This document shows positions 28,504 to 36,197 of a stretch of DNA of 64,000 nt, one piece after another (within the stretch, counting starts at the first letter, position 1; each line of letters starts with the position of its first letter). The translations under genes were made by a program, and so were the position numbers. The notes under the pieces are model-generated. The model was not told the origin of the DNA. It was given only the letters and a program-made list of their open reading frames with translations, and searched no databases. The stretch comes from Motilimonas sp. E26 (lineage in GTDB: Bacteria; Pseudomonadota; Gammaproteobacteria; Enterobacterales; CBDFNC01), in the NCBI RefSeq assembly GCF_021278025.1, contig NZ_JAIBHJ010000009.1, positions 82,931 to 146,930 on the forward strand. The letters are read 5' to 3'.

Positions 28504-29253
28504 TTATTTTCTGTTGATCTTGATGATCTTTAGCTGGGTGATGGTGCTTAATTGCTCGCTGTTTAATTCTAGCAAAGTGAATGCACCTTGGTAGTCATTG
28601 TATGAGGCTGTGTCGATGAAATAGCTGTTGGCAACGCATACTGCTTTCTCACTCATAGTATGGCCGTGGACAGTAAAATCTACCCCAGTGATAGGGTTAT
28701 TAGGCTCTCCTTTGATGCGGGTTCGTCCCCAGATCCAACGTGGATTATCTAACATATTACCTTGCCAAGTTTGCATCTCTTGCCAGTTGAGAGTGTGAGG
28801 CTGAGCATGGGCAAAACCTATGGTTTTATTGTGCCGCACCTGACAAGTAATGACACAAGGTAAGGCTTCGACTATTTCTAATAGCGCGCGTAGTTCATCG
28901 TCATCTTGGTTGCGCGCCCAATCGCCACCATTTCTAAACCATATATCAATATAGCGCTGCTGGGTGTCGTCCCGTTTTGCATGCCACCACACCTTAAGAG
29001 CATTAGACATCATTAGTTCATGATTACCGGCCACCGCATAAAACCAAGGCTGTGATGCAAAATAATGCAGGGTATTGGGGGAGTCTGGGCCGCGATCAAT
29101 CAAATCACCAACACTGATAAGTGCATCCTGTGTTGGATCAAATTGCACTTGAGTAAGAGCATGCTTGAGTGGTTCAAGCTTGCCATGAATATCACCAATG
29201 GCAAACACCTTGCGTTTGTCACTAAGGTCAATAAATTGGTGTTGGAAGTGCAT
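28504..29253 (-). CDS. Calcineurin-like metallophosphatase (PrpA/bis-PNPase type)
   Basis: The 249-aa protein has all metallophosphatase motifs: AIGDIHGKLEPL (GDxHG), SVGDLIDRGPDS (GDxxDRG), VAGNHELMM (GNHE) and a late GHTMSEKAV histidine region. This layout matches bacterial serine/threonine phosphatases of the PrpA/PrpB type or symmetrical diadenosine tetraphosphatases; the substrate cannot be decided from sequence. The ATG at 29253 is preferred to an in-frame GTG at 29298 because the added residues are unlike the family. It is a single gene. Confidence 0.85.
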   Translation of the reverse strand: MHFQHQFIDLSDKRKVFAIGDIHGKLEPLKHALTQVQFDPTQDALISVGDLIDRGPDSPNTLHYFASQPWFYAVAGNHELMMSNALKVWWHAKRDDTQQRYIDIWFRNGGDWARNQDDDELRALLEIVEALPCVITCQVRHNKTIGFAHAQPHTLNWQEMQTWQGNMLDNPRWIWGRTRIKGEPNNPITGVDFTVHGHTMSEKAVCVANSYFIDTASYNDYQGAFTLLELNSEQLSTITQLKIIKINRK

Positions 29254-29521
29254 GATTAAGCCAGTATAAAGTCCTATTGAATGGATAAATTTAAACACAG
29301 TAAGTTGGCTGCGTCATTGGATTCGTCTTGTTATCAAAAACAAATTAGAAGGTGGGCTTGAAAGGCTCACCGTTAAGGTTAGTTTGATTGGGAAAGCCAT
29401 TGAAAAATGAGACATTAGTTAAAAAATTGTAAAATTCAAACAAGTTGGACTTAATTGCTAACAAAATCTATTTCTTCACTTGCTATGCTTGTTGCTGATT
29501 CGGTTTGATGAGGTAACAAAC

Positions 29522-30727
29522 ATGGCTATATTCACTGTTTTCTTTTGTGGTACTGGCTCAAATGCCAATGACCATGGCCACCGTAACTATTTTGAAGGTG
29601 AGCTTATTTCGACCTTAGCCAAAAATGCAGTGGGTCAAGAAACATTAGATTATTTACAAGTAGACGGCGTGGGTAGCGGGAACCAAAGTGAATGGATGAA
29701 GCATACCAAGGATGACACTTATGGTAATACCCTTGGAACTATGGGTCGTGGTATTGATAGTAACATGAACCATGTTTTAAATGTTCTGCGGGGGGGCTTT
29801 GTTGATAAGGGAAACTATCAAAGGCGTGCTGAAGATATGCTGTCGGAAAAGAAACCCAGCCTATGGCAACGTTTAACTACGTCGGCATACGAAGAATGGC
29901 AAAGAGATACGAAAGAACTGGCTGGAGATCTTAAGCATGCAATGTCATTGCAGCGTGGTAACATTACCGCAGAGCGGCGCCTAAACCCGATCACTCAAGT
30001 TAATATGGTTGGCTGGAGTCGCGGCGGGGTTAGCTGTTTTGAGCTAGCAAACCGAATGGCCAAAGATCCTCAACTCAGCAATATTCCAGTCAATATATTT
30101 GCTTGTGACCCTGTTCCGGGTGGTGTGAATGCATTCAAAGATTACAAAACATTGCGTAGTAATGTTAAACAAATTGTGTGTTTATTTGCCGCAGACGAAC
30201 GCTCATTTGGTTTTAAAGCGAGGATGCCAAGGCTGCATTCCAGTACTAAATATTACACGAGCTACATGCCTGGACGTCATGCCACCTTGGTTGGTAACTC
30301 GGATACAACAGGTGGTAGCTCGGGAGAAAAGCGGCTAAATGGCCCAGGTAATGTTACTCGAGACTTTATGGAAAAAGTATTGCTAGGTTGGGGCTCAAGG
30401 TTGAAACAAAGTAGCTTGAAAAATCTTAATCGGGCTGAAATTTTAGCCTTATATCAGCAAATGCAGGGTAACCAGCACTACTACCAAAACCAACACAGTC
30501 AGGTATATACAGTCAAAAACCGCATACTGTGGAGTGGGAAAAGTCGAATAGGACAAAAGCGTGAAACTTGGATGGGGTTACCCAGCCGCAGATTTCAATA
30601 CCAAGGCATTACTCAAGACTTTGGCGAGTGTGTTAATCGCCATCATGCCGATGTACTCGGCCATGATATATTTGCGTTACATGGCCTGAGTAAAGCCATG
30701 CCATGTTCTATTAATGATTTAATGTAA
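29522..30727 (+). CDS. GxSxG alpha/beta-hydrolase resembling DUF2235/Tle-type lipases
   Basis: The 401-aa protein begins IFTVFFCGTGSNANDH, reminiscent of the first strand of DUF2235 proteins. In the middle it has VNMVGWSRGGVSCFELANRMA, where the serine of GWSRGG is the likely nucleophile, followed by NIFACDPVPGG with an Asp as possible acid. A late His-rich stretch (NRHHADVLGHD) may supply the catalytic histidine. Such GxSRG hydrolases include type VI secretion phospholipase effectors, but no T6SS gene, VgrG or adaptor lies in the window, so this link is inference. The ATG at 29522 follows GAGG. There is no signal peptide. Confidence 0.7.
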   Translation: MAIFTVFFCGTGSNANDHGHRNYFEGELISTLAKNAVGQETLDYLQVDGVGSGNQSEWMKHTKDDTYGNTLGTMGRGIDSNMNHVLNVLRGGFVDKGNYQRRAEDMLSEKKPSLWQRLTTSAYEEWQRDTKELAGDLKHAMSLQRGNITAERRLNPITQVNMVGWSRGGVSCFELANRMAKDPQLSNIPVNIFACDPVPGGVNAFKDYKTLRSNVKQIVCLFAADERSFGFKARMPRLHSSTKYYTSYMPGRHATLVGNSDTTGGSSGEKRLNGPGNVTRDFMEKVLLGWGSRLKQSSLKNLNRAEILALYQQMQGNQHYYQNQHSQVYTVKNRILWSGKSRIGQKRETWMGLPSRRFQYQGITQDFGECVNRHHADVLGHDIFALHGLSKAMPCSINDLM

Positions 30728-30737
30728 ATGCTAATAA

Positions 30738-30775
30738 AGCCAAGTTTTCATAACTTGGCTAGCTCGGTTTTTTCC
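30738..30775 (+). terminator. Terminator-like hairpin after the hydrolase gene
   Basis: AGCCAAGTT pairs with AACTTGGCT (30738-30760); a T6 run follows about ten bases later. It is of moderate quality. Confidence 0.5.
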
Positions 30776-30991
30776 ATTAGTTAGTTCTTAAAGGGTCTGC
30801 CATTCTTGACCACTTTAGTGATTAATATTATTTAGCCGTTATACTTTGGAGTTATCAATTTTGTTGACAGGTCAGTAGCAAGCCATGCTCAAATAGCGCC
30901 ATATCTAGAATAAAAAGCAGTCTTGGAATAGTGAATTGAGCAGATATAATGACGCTGCGGTTAAAAAATAAATAGCGCAGAGTGACCTAGC

Positions 30992-31990
30992 ATGAAGATA
31001 AGCCGAAACGATCCTTGCCCATGTGGAAGTAGCACAATATATCAGCGTTGTTGTATGAATAATGCTGCTAAACAACAGGCTGACGTGTTTGATGATATTG
31101 CGCAAACTGTAGCAATGAACCCGAATCTAACCCTAGATGAGTTAAGTCGGGTGGCGCAGCGTAAAATGGCACAAAGGAACAACCAACCTCATACTGATTT
31201 TTGTGGTCTTTCACCCACACAAATGGCTAACTGGCTCTATGCCCCGTTTAACGAATTGATTGGGGTGACGATTAATACACCAGTAGACTTATCCTCCTGC
31301 CCCGTGATGCGTTATCTGGCGCTTATTTTAGATGAAGCCGTGCAACAAGGTGGCTCATTTAAAGCGACGAGTAAAGGTAATTTACCTACAAAACTGGTTA
31401 AGCAAGCCAGTGGTTTACTGCCTGAGTTTGCAGTCGCAGAGTATGAACTGGAGCCAAGTATTAGCGACTATATGGGTAGCAATGAGGACAAGTTTATAGC
31501 CCTTCATTACACGCGAGTGTTGGCTGAAATTGCTGGAATTATTTATCGTCGAAATGGCCGCTTTCAGATTAAAAAAACCGCGCAGAAGCAGTATCAAAGC
31601 CATGGTCTCAGCATCTTCTTCCAGCCCATGTTAGAGGCTGCTATTACTCAGTACAACTGGGGCTATCTCGATAGCTGGCAAGACAATGTAGATTTACGAA
31701 CCTTTTGGTTATTTATGCTATGGCGACTGCAAAGCCACGGTTCTATTGATCAACTCATTGCAGAAGTATGTATCGCTTTTCCTGATCTTGTGAGCCAGTT
31801 CCCTCGCGATGCATATGACACCTCACAACAGCACCTCAGCATGCGCATTGAAGCGCGCTTTATTAATCATTTTTTACAGTTTTGGGGATTTATCACCGTT
31901 GACCCAAAGCGCTATGCAAATAAAAAACGTTTGCCAAGAAAGGCGAATATCCAACTGCTGCTGACTCAGACATTTGAGTTTAGTATTTAG
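30992..31990 (+). CDS. SEC-C zinc-motif protein of unknown function
   Basis: The 332-aa protein starts with KISRNDPCPCGSSTIYQRCCMNN, a SEC-C motif (CxCx8CC) that binds zinc and is found at the SecA C-terminus and in many unrelated proteins. The remaining 300 residues look helical and have no motif that I recognise. There is no signal peptide. It follows the GxSxG hydrolase gene on the same strand after 264 bases, with a hairpin between them, so co-transcription is uncertain. Its role could be as a partner or immunity factor to the hydrolase, but this is speculation. Confidence 0.7.
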   Translation: MKISRNDPCPCGSSTIYQRCCMNNAAKQQADVFDDIAQTVAMNPNLTLDELSRVAQRKMAQRNNQPHTDFCGLSPTQMANWLYAPFNELIGVTINTPVDLSSCPVMRYLALILDEAVQQGGSFKATSKGNLPTKLVKQASGLLPEFAVAEYELEPSISDYMGSNEDKFIALHYTRVLAEIAGIIYRRNGRFQIKKTAQKQYQSHGLSIFFQPMLEAAITQYNWGYLDSWQDNVDLRTFWLFMLWRLQSHGSIDQLIAEVCIAFPDLVSQFPRDAYDTSQQHLSMRIEARFINHFLQFWGFITVDPKRYANKKRLPRKANIQLLLTQTFEFSI

Positions 31991-32206
31991 CAGCAATACG
32001 TGGACATTGAGTGGGCGTAATTGCGAAGAGAAATAAGAGCCTATCGTATATTACTCAAGCACACTGTTATGAGCATAAAAGCCGTGCAGCAACCGAATAG
32101 AGAATATTCAGTAAAAACTATAGGCCTTCAGTGTGTGGAGTCAGGCTCACTTGGGCTGTGTTACTTTTGACCCTATGATGGCCCAATACTAAAAAGGAAC
32201 TACCCG

Positions 32207-32326
32207 ATGATAAAACTCTATGGCGAAGCCCAAACCTCAGCTTTCCTTGAAGAAAATCTGGCCGCTGAGCTGTACACAGAAGACGAATTGAGCTGGGTGG
32301 CCACCACAACAAACCGTACCATCTAA
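32207..32326 (+). CDS. Possible 39-aa small protein or gene remnant
   Basis: An ATG at 32207, preceded by AAAAAGGAAC with about eight bases spacing, opens a frame starting MIKLYGEAQTSAFLEENL and ending in NRTI. The composition looks protein-like (acidic, LAAELYTEDELSWVA), and the ribosome binding site is good. I do not recognise it. It lies in the 372-base gap between the SEC-C gene and the convergent MerR-methyltransferase gene, and could be the 5' piece of a lost gene. Confidence 0.3.
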   Translation: MIKLYGEAQTSAFLEENLAAELYTEDELSWVATTTNRTI

Positions 32327-32362
32327 TTGGCTATACGCAACTTTTTGCTACAAGACAACTTG

Positions 32363-33535
32363 TTACGCCCCTTTGCGTAGCACAAACATCTGATAACCAA
32401 ACTCACCTAGGTAGCGTTCATAAATCGTAATTTCTTGCTCCATATCTGCAATGGCGCTTGAGTTTGGCATGCTTGCTTTTATTTCTGCAACTCGTGCTTT
32501 GAGCGGTTGATAGTAATCGTGCCATGCTTGTTCACTCAGAGTGAAATGATCCATCACATCAAAACCAGCTTGGCGCATTTGCCCTAAGCGTTTTTCGATG
32601 GTTTGCATATCTGGGTATTCACCTGCCCAGAACGCTATAGCTTCTTGGCTTGGGCTATCCGTTAACCATACCAAATCACTGACTATCATATAGCCACGAT
32701 CAGTCAGTAATTTACGCCACTGGGTTAACGCTTGCTCAACACCCATTATGTAAGCCGCCGCTTCTGACCAGATGCAATCAAAGCTGGCAGGGGCAAAGGG
32801 CAGGTCCGTCATGCTGGCGCAGCTTAAGGTAATGCGGGTATCTAACTCCTGCTCAGCAAGGCGTTCACCGAGTTCATCCAGTGCACTTTGCTCGTTATCT
32901 ACTGCCACGATCTGTGCTTGGGTGTGCCGTGCCAATAAACGGGTTGAAAAACCTTTGCCACAGCCAATATCAATGATCTGGGTTGGCGCTGTTGGCAACG
33001 TTGATAACGCTTTTAGTGTATCGGCATCGCAGCCCGGCCCCCAACGTTCTAAGCGTTGGAATACTCTCATAAAGTCGGCCATATATTGATCGTGTTCGTT
33101 CATATCTTTTGACAACCATTTTAAATGCAGGGCTTGTTGTTCATTAAAGCCTTGCTGTTTTAACCAATCCAGATGGACATCCGGCGCTAATTTATCGGTC
33201 AGTTGATGCCAGGGCCGCAGTGAGCCTTCACCCAACAAGGCGGCGAGTAAATCTCGAGCCTGTTGCTTTTGAGCTATATCTTGCTCCAATTGTTGCAAGC
33301 GGCTCTTCAGCACTTCGCGCTCTACTTTGCTGTCTAGGCAAGCCTTACATTCCTTGAGCGTTAAGCCACCGGCTTGCAGTTGCTGTAATAAATGCAGCCG
33401 CTGAGCATCTTTTTCTGAATAAAGCCGGTAGCCGTTGTCTTGGCGTGTGCCATGCAATAGGCCTTGCTTCTCATAGTAAAGTAAGGTTGATCGCGACAGC
33501 CCGACTTTTTCAGCTAACTCAGAAATGCGATACAC
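32363..33535 (-). CDS. MerR-type regulator fused to a SAM-dependent methyltransferase
   Basis: The N-terminal 70 residues are a MerR helix-turn-helix (MYRISELAEKVGLSRSTLLYYEKQGLL then NGYRLYSEKDAQRL). A coiled-coil helix (about 75-110) follows. The C-terminal two thirds is a class I methyltransferase with motif I IIDIGCGKGFSTRLLA, motif II IVAVDNEQSALDEL and CASMTDLPFAPASFDCIWSE. This fusion is known in several proteobacteria; the methylation substrate, perhaps a small molecule that also signals to the regulator, is unknown. The gene is divergent from hipBA, and a pair of palindromic sites lies in front of it at 33697-33752. Confidence 0.88.
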   Translation of the reverse strand: MYRISELAEKVGLSRSTLLYYEKQGLLHGTRQDNGYRLYSEKDAQRLHLLQQLQAGGLTLKECKACLDSKVEREVLKSRLQQLEQDIAQKQQARDLLAALLGEGSLRPWHQLTDKLAPDVHLDWLKQQGFNEQQALHLKWLSKDMNEHDQYMADFMRVFQRLERWGPGCDADTLKALSTLPTAPTQIIDIGCGKGFSTRLLARHTQAQIVAVDNEQSALDELGERLAEQELDTRITLSCASMTDLPFAPASFDCIWSEAAAYIMGVEQALTQWRKLLTDRGYMIVSDLVWLTDSPSQEAIAFWAGEYPDMQTIEKRLGQMRQAGFDVMDHFTLSEQAWHDYYQPLKARVAEIKASMPNSSAIADMEQEITIYERYLGEFGYQMFVLRKGA

Positions 33536-33696
33536 AGATAAAACGTCCTTTCCGTTAATTTTTTACAATCGGGCGACTGGCTTAAACAGACCAGGGCGTT
33601 AATGACGATAAACTATGAAGTTATAGACAGGTCAAATGCTGTTAGCAAAAAATACCGTTCAGTAAAACGCATAGACGAGTACTCAACCTGCATTTC

Positions 33697-33752
33697 ACAC
33701 TTTTACGCGCAGAAAAGTGCGGAATTTTACATTTTTATGCGCATAAAAGTGT
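33697..33752. promoter_or_regulatory. Two related palindromic sites upstream of the MerR-methyltransferase gene
   Basis: The first site spans about 33697-33720 (CACTTTTACGCGC then AGAAAAGTGC), the second about 33731-33752, centred on the perfect palindrome TTTTATGCGCATAAAA. The two share a TTTTAYGCGCAKAAAA core, centres about 33 bases (three helical turns) apart. They look like paired operators; the binding protein is unknown. Confidence 0.5.
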
Positions 33753-33854
33753 AATTTGGTGTCCTTTAGTATTCAGGGATTCACATCATCGCCTTGGCCA
33801 ACGCGCAAAATAAACCTAAAAGTAGGATATTAATCCAATTATAATGAGTAAAAT

Positions 33855-33949
33855 GGGAATATAGTCCCATATTTTACTTATTGGAGTTGCTTGGGCTTCA
33901 AAGTAGGACTATATTCCCAGTAATGATTAAATAATGGGAATATAGTCCC
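33855..33949. promoter_or_regulatory. Three HipB-like operators in front of hipBA
   Basis: GGGAATATAGTCCC occurs at 33855-33868 and 33936-33949, and its reverse-complement form AGGACTATATTCCC at 33905-33918. Centres are 50 and 31 bases apart, close to five and three helical turns. The last copy ends 13 bases before the hipB start codon. Confidence 0.75.
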
Positions 33950-33962
33950 TTTTGTTGATGAT

Positions 33963-34268
33963 ATGGCTAAGCGTGATTTACACAATGTACTGTTTCCAAA
34001 GCAGCGCAAAATCCTGACTCATTTTGGTGAAGACTTGCTGTTGGCGATGAAGCGACGTGGTTTTACTAAAAAGCTGCTGTGTGAGCGTACTGGCTTTGAT
34101 CATAAAACCGTGAACAAAGTCTTCGCAGGTGATCCTGGCGTTGCCATAGGCACTTACTTAAAAGTTATGGCCGTCCTTGGCATGGAAAGCAACTTTGCAG
34201 AAATGGCCGCCCATGATGAAGTGGGTATCAAGTTGCAAAATATAAAATTGCTGGAAGGTTCAAAATGA
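33963..34268 (+). CDS. hipB: HipB-type antitoxin (Xre family DNA-binding protein)
   Basis: The 101-aa protein contains an Xre helix-turn-helix: LLLAMKRRGFTKKLLCERTGFDHKTVNKVFAG. It stops four bases into the next gene (ATGA overlap with hipA), the classic antitoxin-toxin arrangement. HipB binds HipA and represses the operon by binding palindromic operators; three such repeats stand in front of this gene. It is somewhat longer than E. coli HipB (88 aa), with an extra N-terminal arm. Confidence 0.88.
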   Translation: MAKRDLHNVLFPKQRKILTHFGEDLLLAMKRRGFTKKLLCERTGFDHKTVNKVFAGDPGVAIGTYLKVMAVLGMESNFAEMAAHDEVGIKLQNIKLLEGSK

Positions 34269-35515
34269 GCCGTGAAATTGTCGAAGTCTATGCCGGCTGG
34301 CAGCCAATTGAAGCGCCTTTGCTAATAGGGCTGCTTTCTTACAGCGATTCAAGCAGAGGTGGCGTGTTTAGTTTTGCTTACGATAAAGCATTTTTAACCT
34401 CAGCCTATCGCTTGCAAATTGATCCAATCCTGACGCTTCACTCCGGTGTACTCTACAACGATGAAGCCGATAAAAACTTCCGTGCATTTCTTGATTCGTC
34501 GCCTGATAGGTGGGGACGTATTTTAATGCAGCGGCGTGCGGCCATTGAAGCGCGCAAAGGCATTCGAGCAACAAGTCGATTAAACGAGTTGGATTACCTG
34601 TTGGGCGTACATGACTCTTACCGGATGGGTGGTATTCGATTTAAGCAAGCAGGCTCGGATGCTTTCTTAGATGACAACTCTGAGTTTGCTGCGCCGCCAA
34701 TGGCTTCTTTGCGAGAGCTAGAGCACGCAGCAATGCAGATTGAAAAAGACGATAACATCGACAGTGACGAGTATTATCGCTGGTTGAAGATGCTGATTTC
34801 TCCAGGCTCATCATTAGGTGGTGCAAGGCCCAAAGCTTGTGTGGCAGATGAACAAGGCCACTTGTGGATTGCCAAGTTTCCCAACTTAAATGATACCTTT
34901 GATGTGGGGGCGTGGGAGATGGTCTGTTATGAATTGGCTTTGGCGGCAGGTGTTGACATGTTTCCAAGTGAGATTAGGCAGTTTTCCTCTGGGCATCATA
35001 CCTTTTTAACAAAACGGTTTGACCGCGACGGCGATCAGCGGCTGCATTTTTCATCGGCCATGACTCAACTGCAATACTATGATGGTGAACAATCTCAAGG
35101 TGCCAGCTATTTAGAAATTGCTGAATTTATTTCCAATTCTGGTGCACAAACCGAAGCTGATTTAGCACAGTTATGGCGACGTATCGTGTTTAATATTGCC
35201 GTGTCCAATACGGATGATCACCTGCGTAACCATGGGTTTTTATTAACAAAGAAGGGGTGGAAGTTATCACCCGCTTATGACTTAAACCCGATAGTAGGTA
35301 AGCATGGCCTGCATCTGAACATTACCGATGCAGACAACGCTTTAGACTACCAATTAGCCTTTGACGTAAAAGACTTCTTCCGACTATCTCAAACCCAAGC
35401 CACGCAAATTTACGATGAAGTATTAAATGCGGTTAAGCAATGGCAAGCCGTTGCTAAGCGGCTGGGGATCAGTCGGGCCGAGTTAGCTATGAAAAAATCG
35501 GCGTTTAACGTTTAA
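34265..35515 (+). CDS. hipA: HipA-type serine/threonine kinase toxin
   Basis: HipA phosphorylates glutamyl-tRNA synthetase in E. coli and induces dormancy. The 416-aa protein has the N-terminal subdomain, the phosphate-binding loop SSLGGARPKACV, the lysine strand LWIAKFP, the catalytic NTDDHLRNHGFLL loop (Asp-His-Asn) and the metal-binding AYDLNP motif. All key residues look intact, so the toxin is probably active. The ATG overlaps the hipB stop. GC and codon use are like the host rather than the AT-rich operon that follows. Confidence 0.93.
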   Translation: MSREIVEVYAGWQPIEAPLLIGLLSYSDSSRGGVFSFAYDKAFLTSAYRLQIDPILTLHSGVLYNDEADKNFRAFLDSSPDRWGRILMQRRAAIEARKGIRATSRLNELDYLLGVHDSYRMGGIRFKQAGSDAFLDDNSEFAAPPMASLRELEHAAMQIEKDDNIDSDEYYRWLKMLISPGSSLGGARPKACVADEQGHLWIAKFPNLNDTFDVGAWEMVCYELALAAGVDMFPSEIRQFSSGHHTFLTKRFDRDGDQRLHFSSAMTQLQYYDGEQSQGASYLEIAEFISNSGAQTEADLAQLWRRIVFNIAVSNTDDHLRNHGFLLTKKGWKLSPAYDLNPIVGKHGLHLNITDADNALDYQLAFDVKDFFRLSQTQATQIYDEVLNAVKQWQAVAKRLGISRAELAMKKSAFNV

Positions 35516-35945
35516 TGAGTCAGTGAAACTATATTTTCATTCTTAAATGGATAAAGAAGTTATAATGTCACTCTAAATCTTTGACTCACATTTCATTTGC
35601 TGTAACACACCACTTACCCTTTTGGCATTTGGGGCAGTATGGGCAAAGCCTTAATTCACCATATTTAGCCACTCATCGACTCTGCCCAAACTGCATTTAT
35701 TACTTGGGTTGTATACCAATGGATTTCAAAAGGCACGTAGGCGGCAAGTGAATGAAGCACCATGAGCTTAGATGTGCTAAGGATTAGAGTGAATGAGCGT
35801 AGCCAACAACCAGCAAGTCACCAATAGCTGTTGAACCCAATTATTTGGCTTTAACTCAAATAAGTTGAGAATAACCATAATCGTGGTAGGGTAAGCAATA
35901 GCAATAAAACCCCCAAGTTTATAGAAAAAACACTGTGGAGATAGC
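35516..35945. other. Non-coding region between hipA and the defence operon
   Basis: This 430-base stretch has no supportable gene. From about 35708 to 35850 it carries a GC-richer segment with short inverted repeats (AGCTTA...TAAG) that looks like an interspersed repeat, and it marks the switch from host-like sequence to the AT-rich defence operon. No terminator with a T-tract was found after hipA. Confidence 0.4.
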
Positions 35946-36149
35946 ATGATCCGCTGCCATCTCGCCCGTTTAATGGGCGAACGAAAAATGCGTATTAGCG
36001 ACGTAATGCGAGAAAGCGGCCTAAGTCGTACCACCATCACGCTACTGTACAAAGAAACCGCCCTAAAGGTGGATTTAGAGGCACTCGATAAGCTTTGCGA
36101 ATTATTTGACTGCGAGTTAAATCAATTATTGGAGCGCATTCCTAACTAG
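35946..36149 (+). CDS. Small Xre/YozG-type helix-turn-helix regulator
   Basis: The 67-aa protein is one helix-turn-helix domain of the YozG-like type: HLARLMGERKMRISDVMRESGLSRTTITLLYKE, ending in the usual CELFDCELNQLLERIP. GGAG lies five bases before the ATG. It precedes the methyltransferase gene by 48 bases and probably controls the defence operon, in the way that small controller proteins regulate restriction-modification genes; that role is inferred from position. Confidence 0.82.
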   Translation: MIRCHLARLMGERKMRISDVMRESGLSRTTITLLYKETALKVDLEALDKLCELFDCELNQLLERIPN

Positions 36150-36197
36150 GTTTAAACATTTAATGAATAATCCAATGATAAGAGCATTCTGCTAGAA

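Noticed and set aside
35708..35850. tRNA or structured RNA in the GC-richer segment before the HTH gene
   Set aside because: No cloverleaf or conserved tRNA boxes could be drawn; it is more likely an interspersed repeat.
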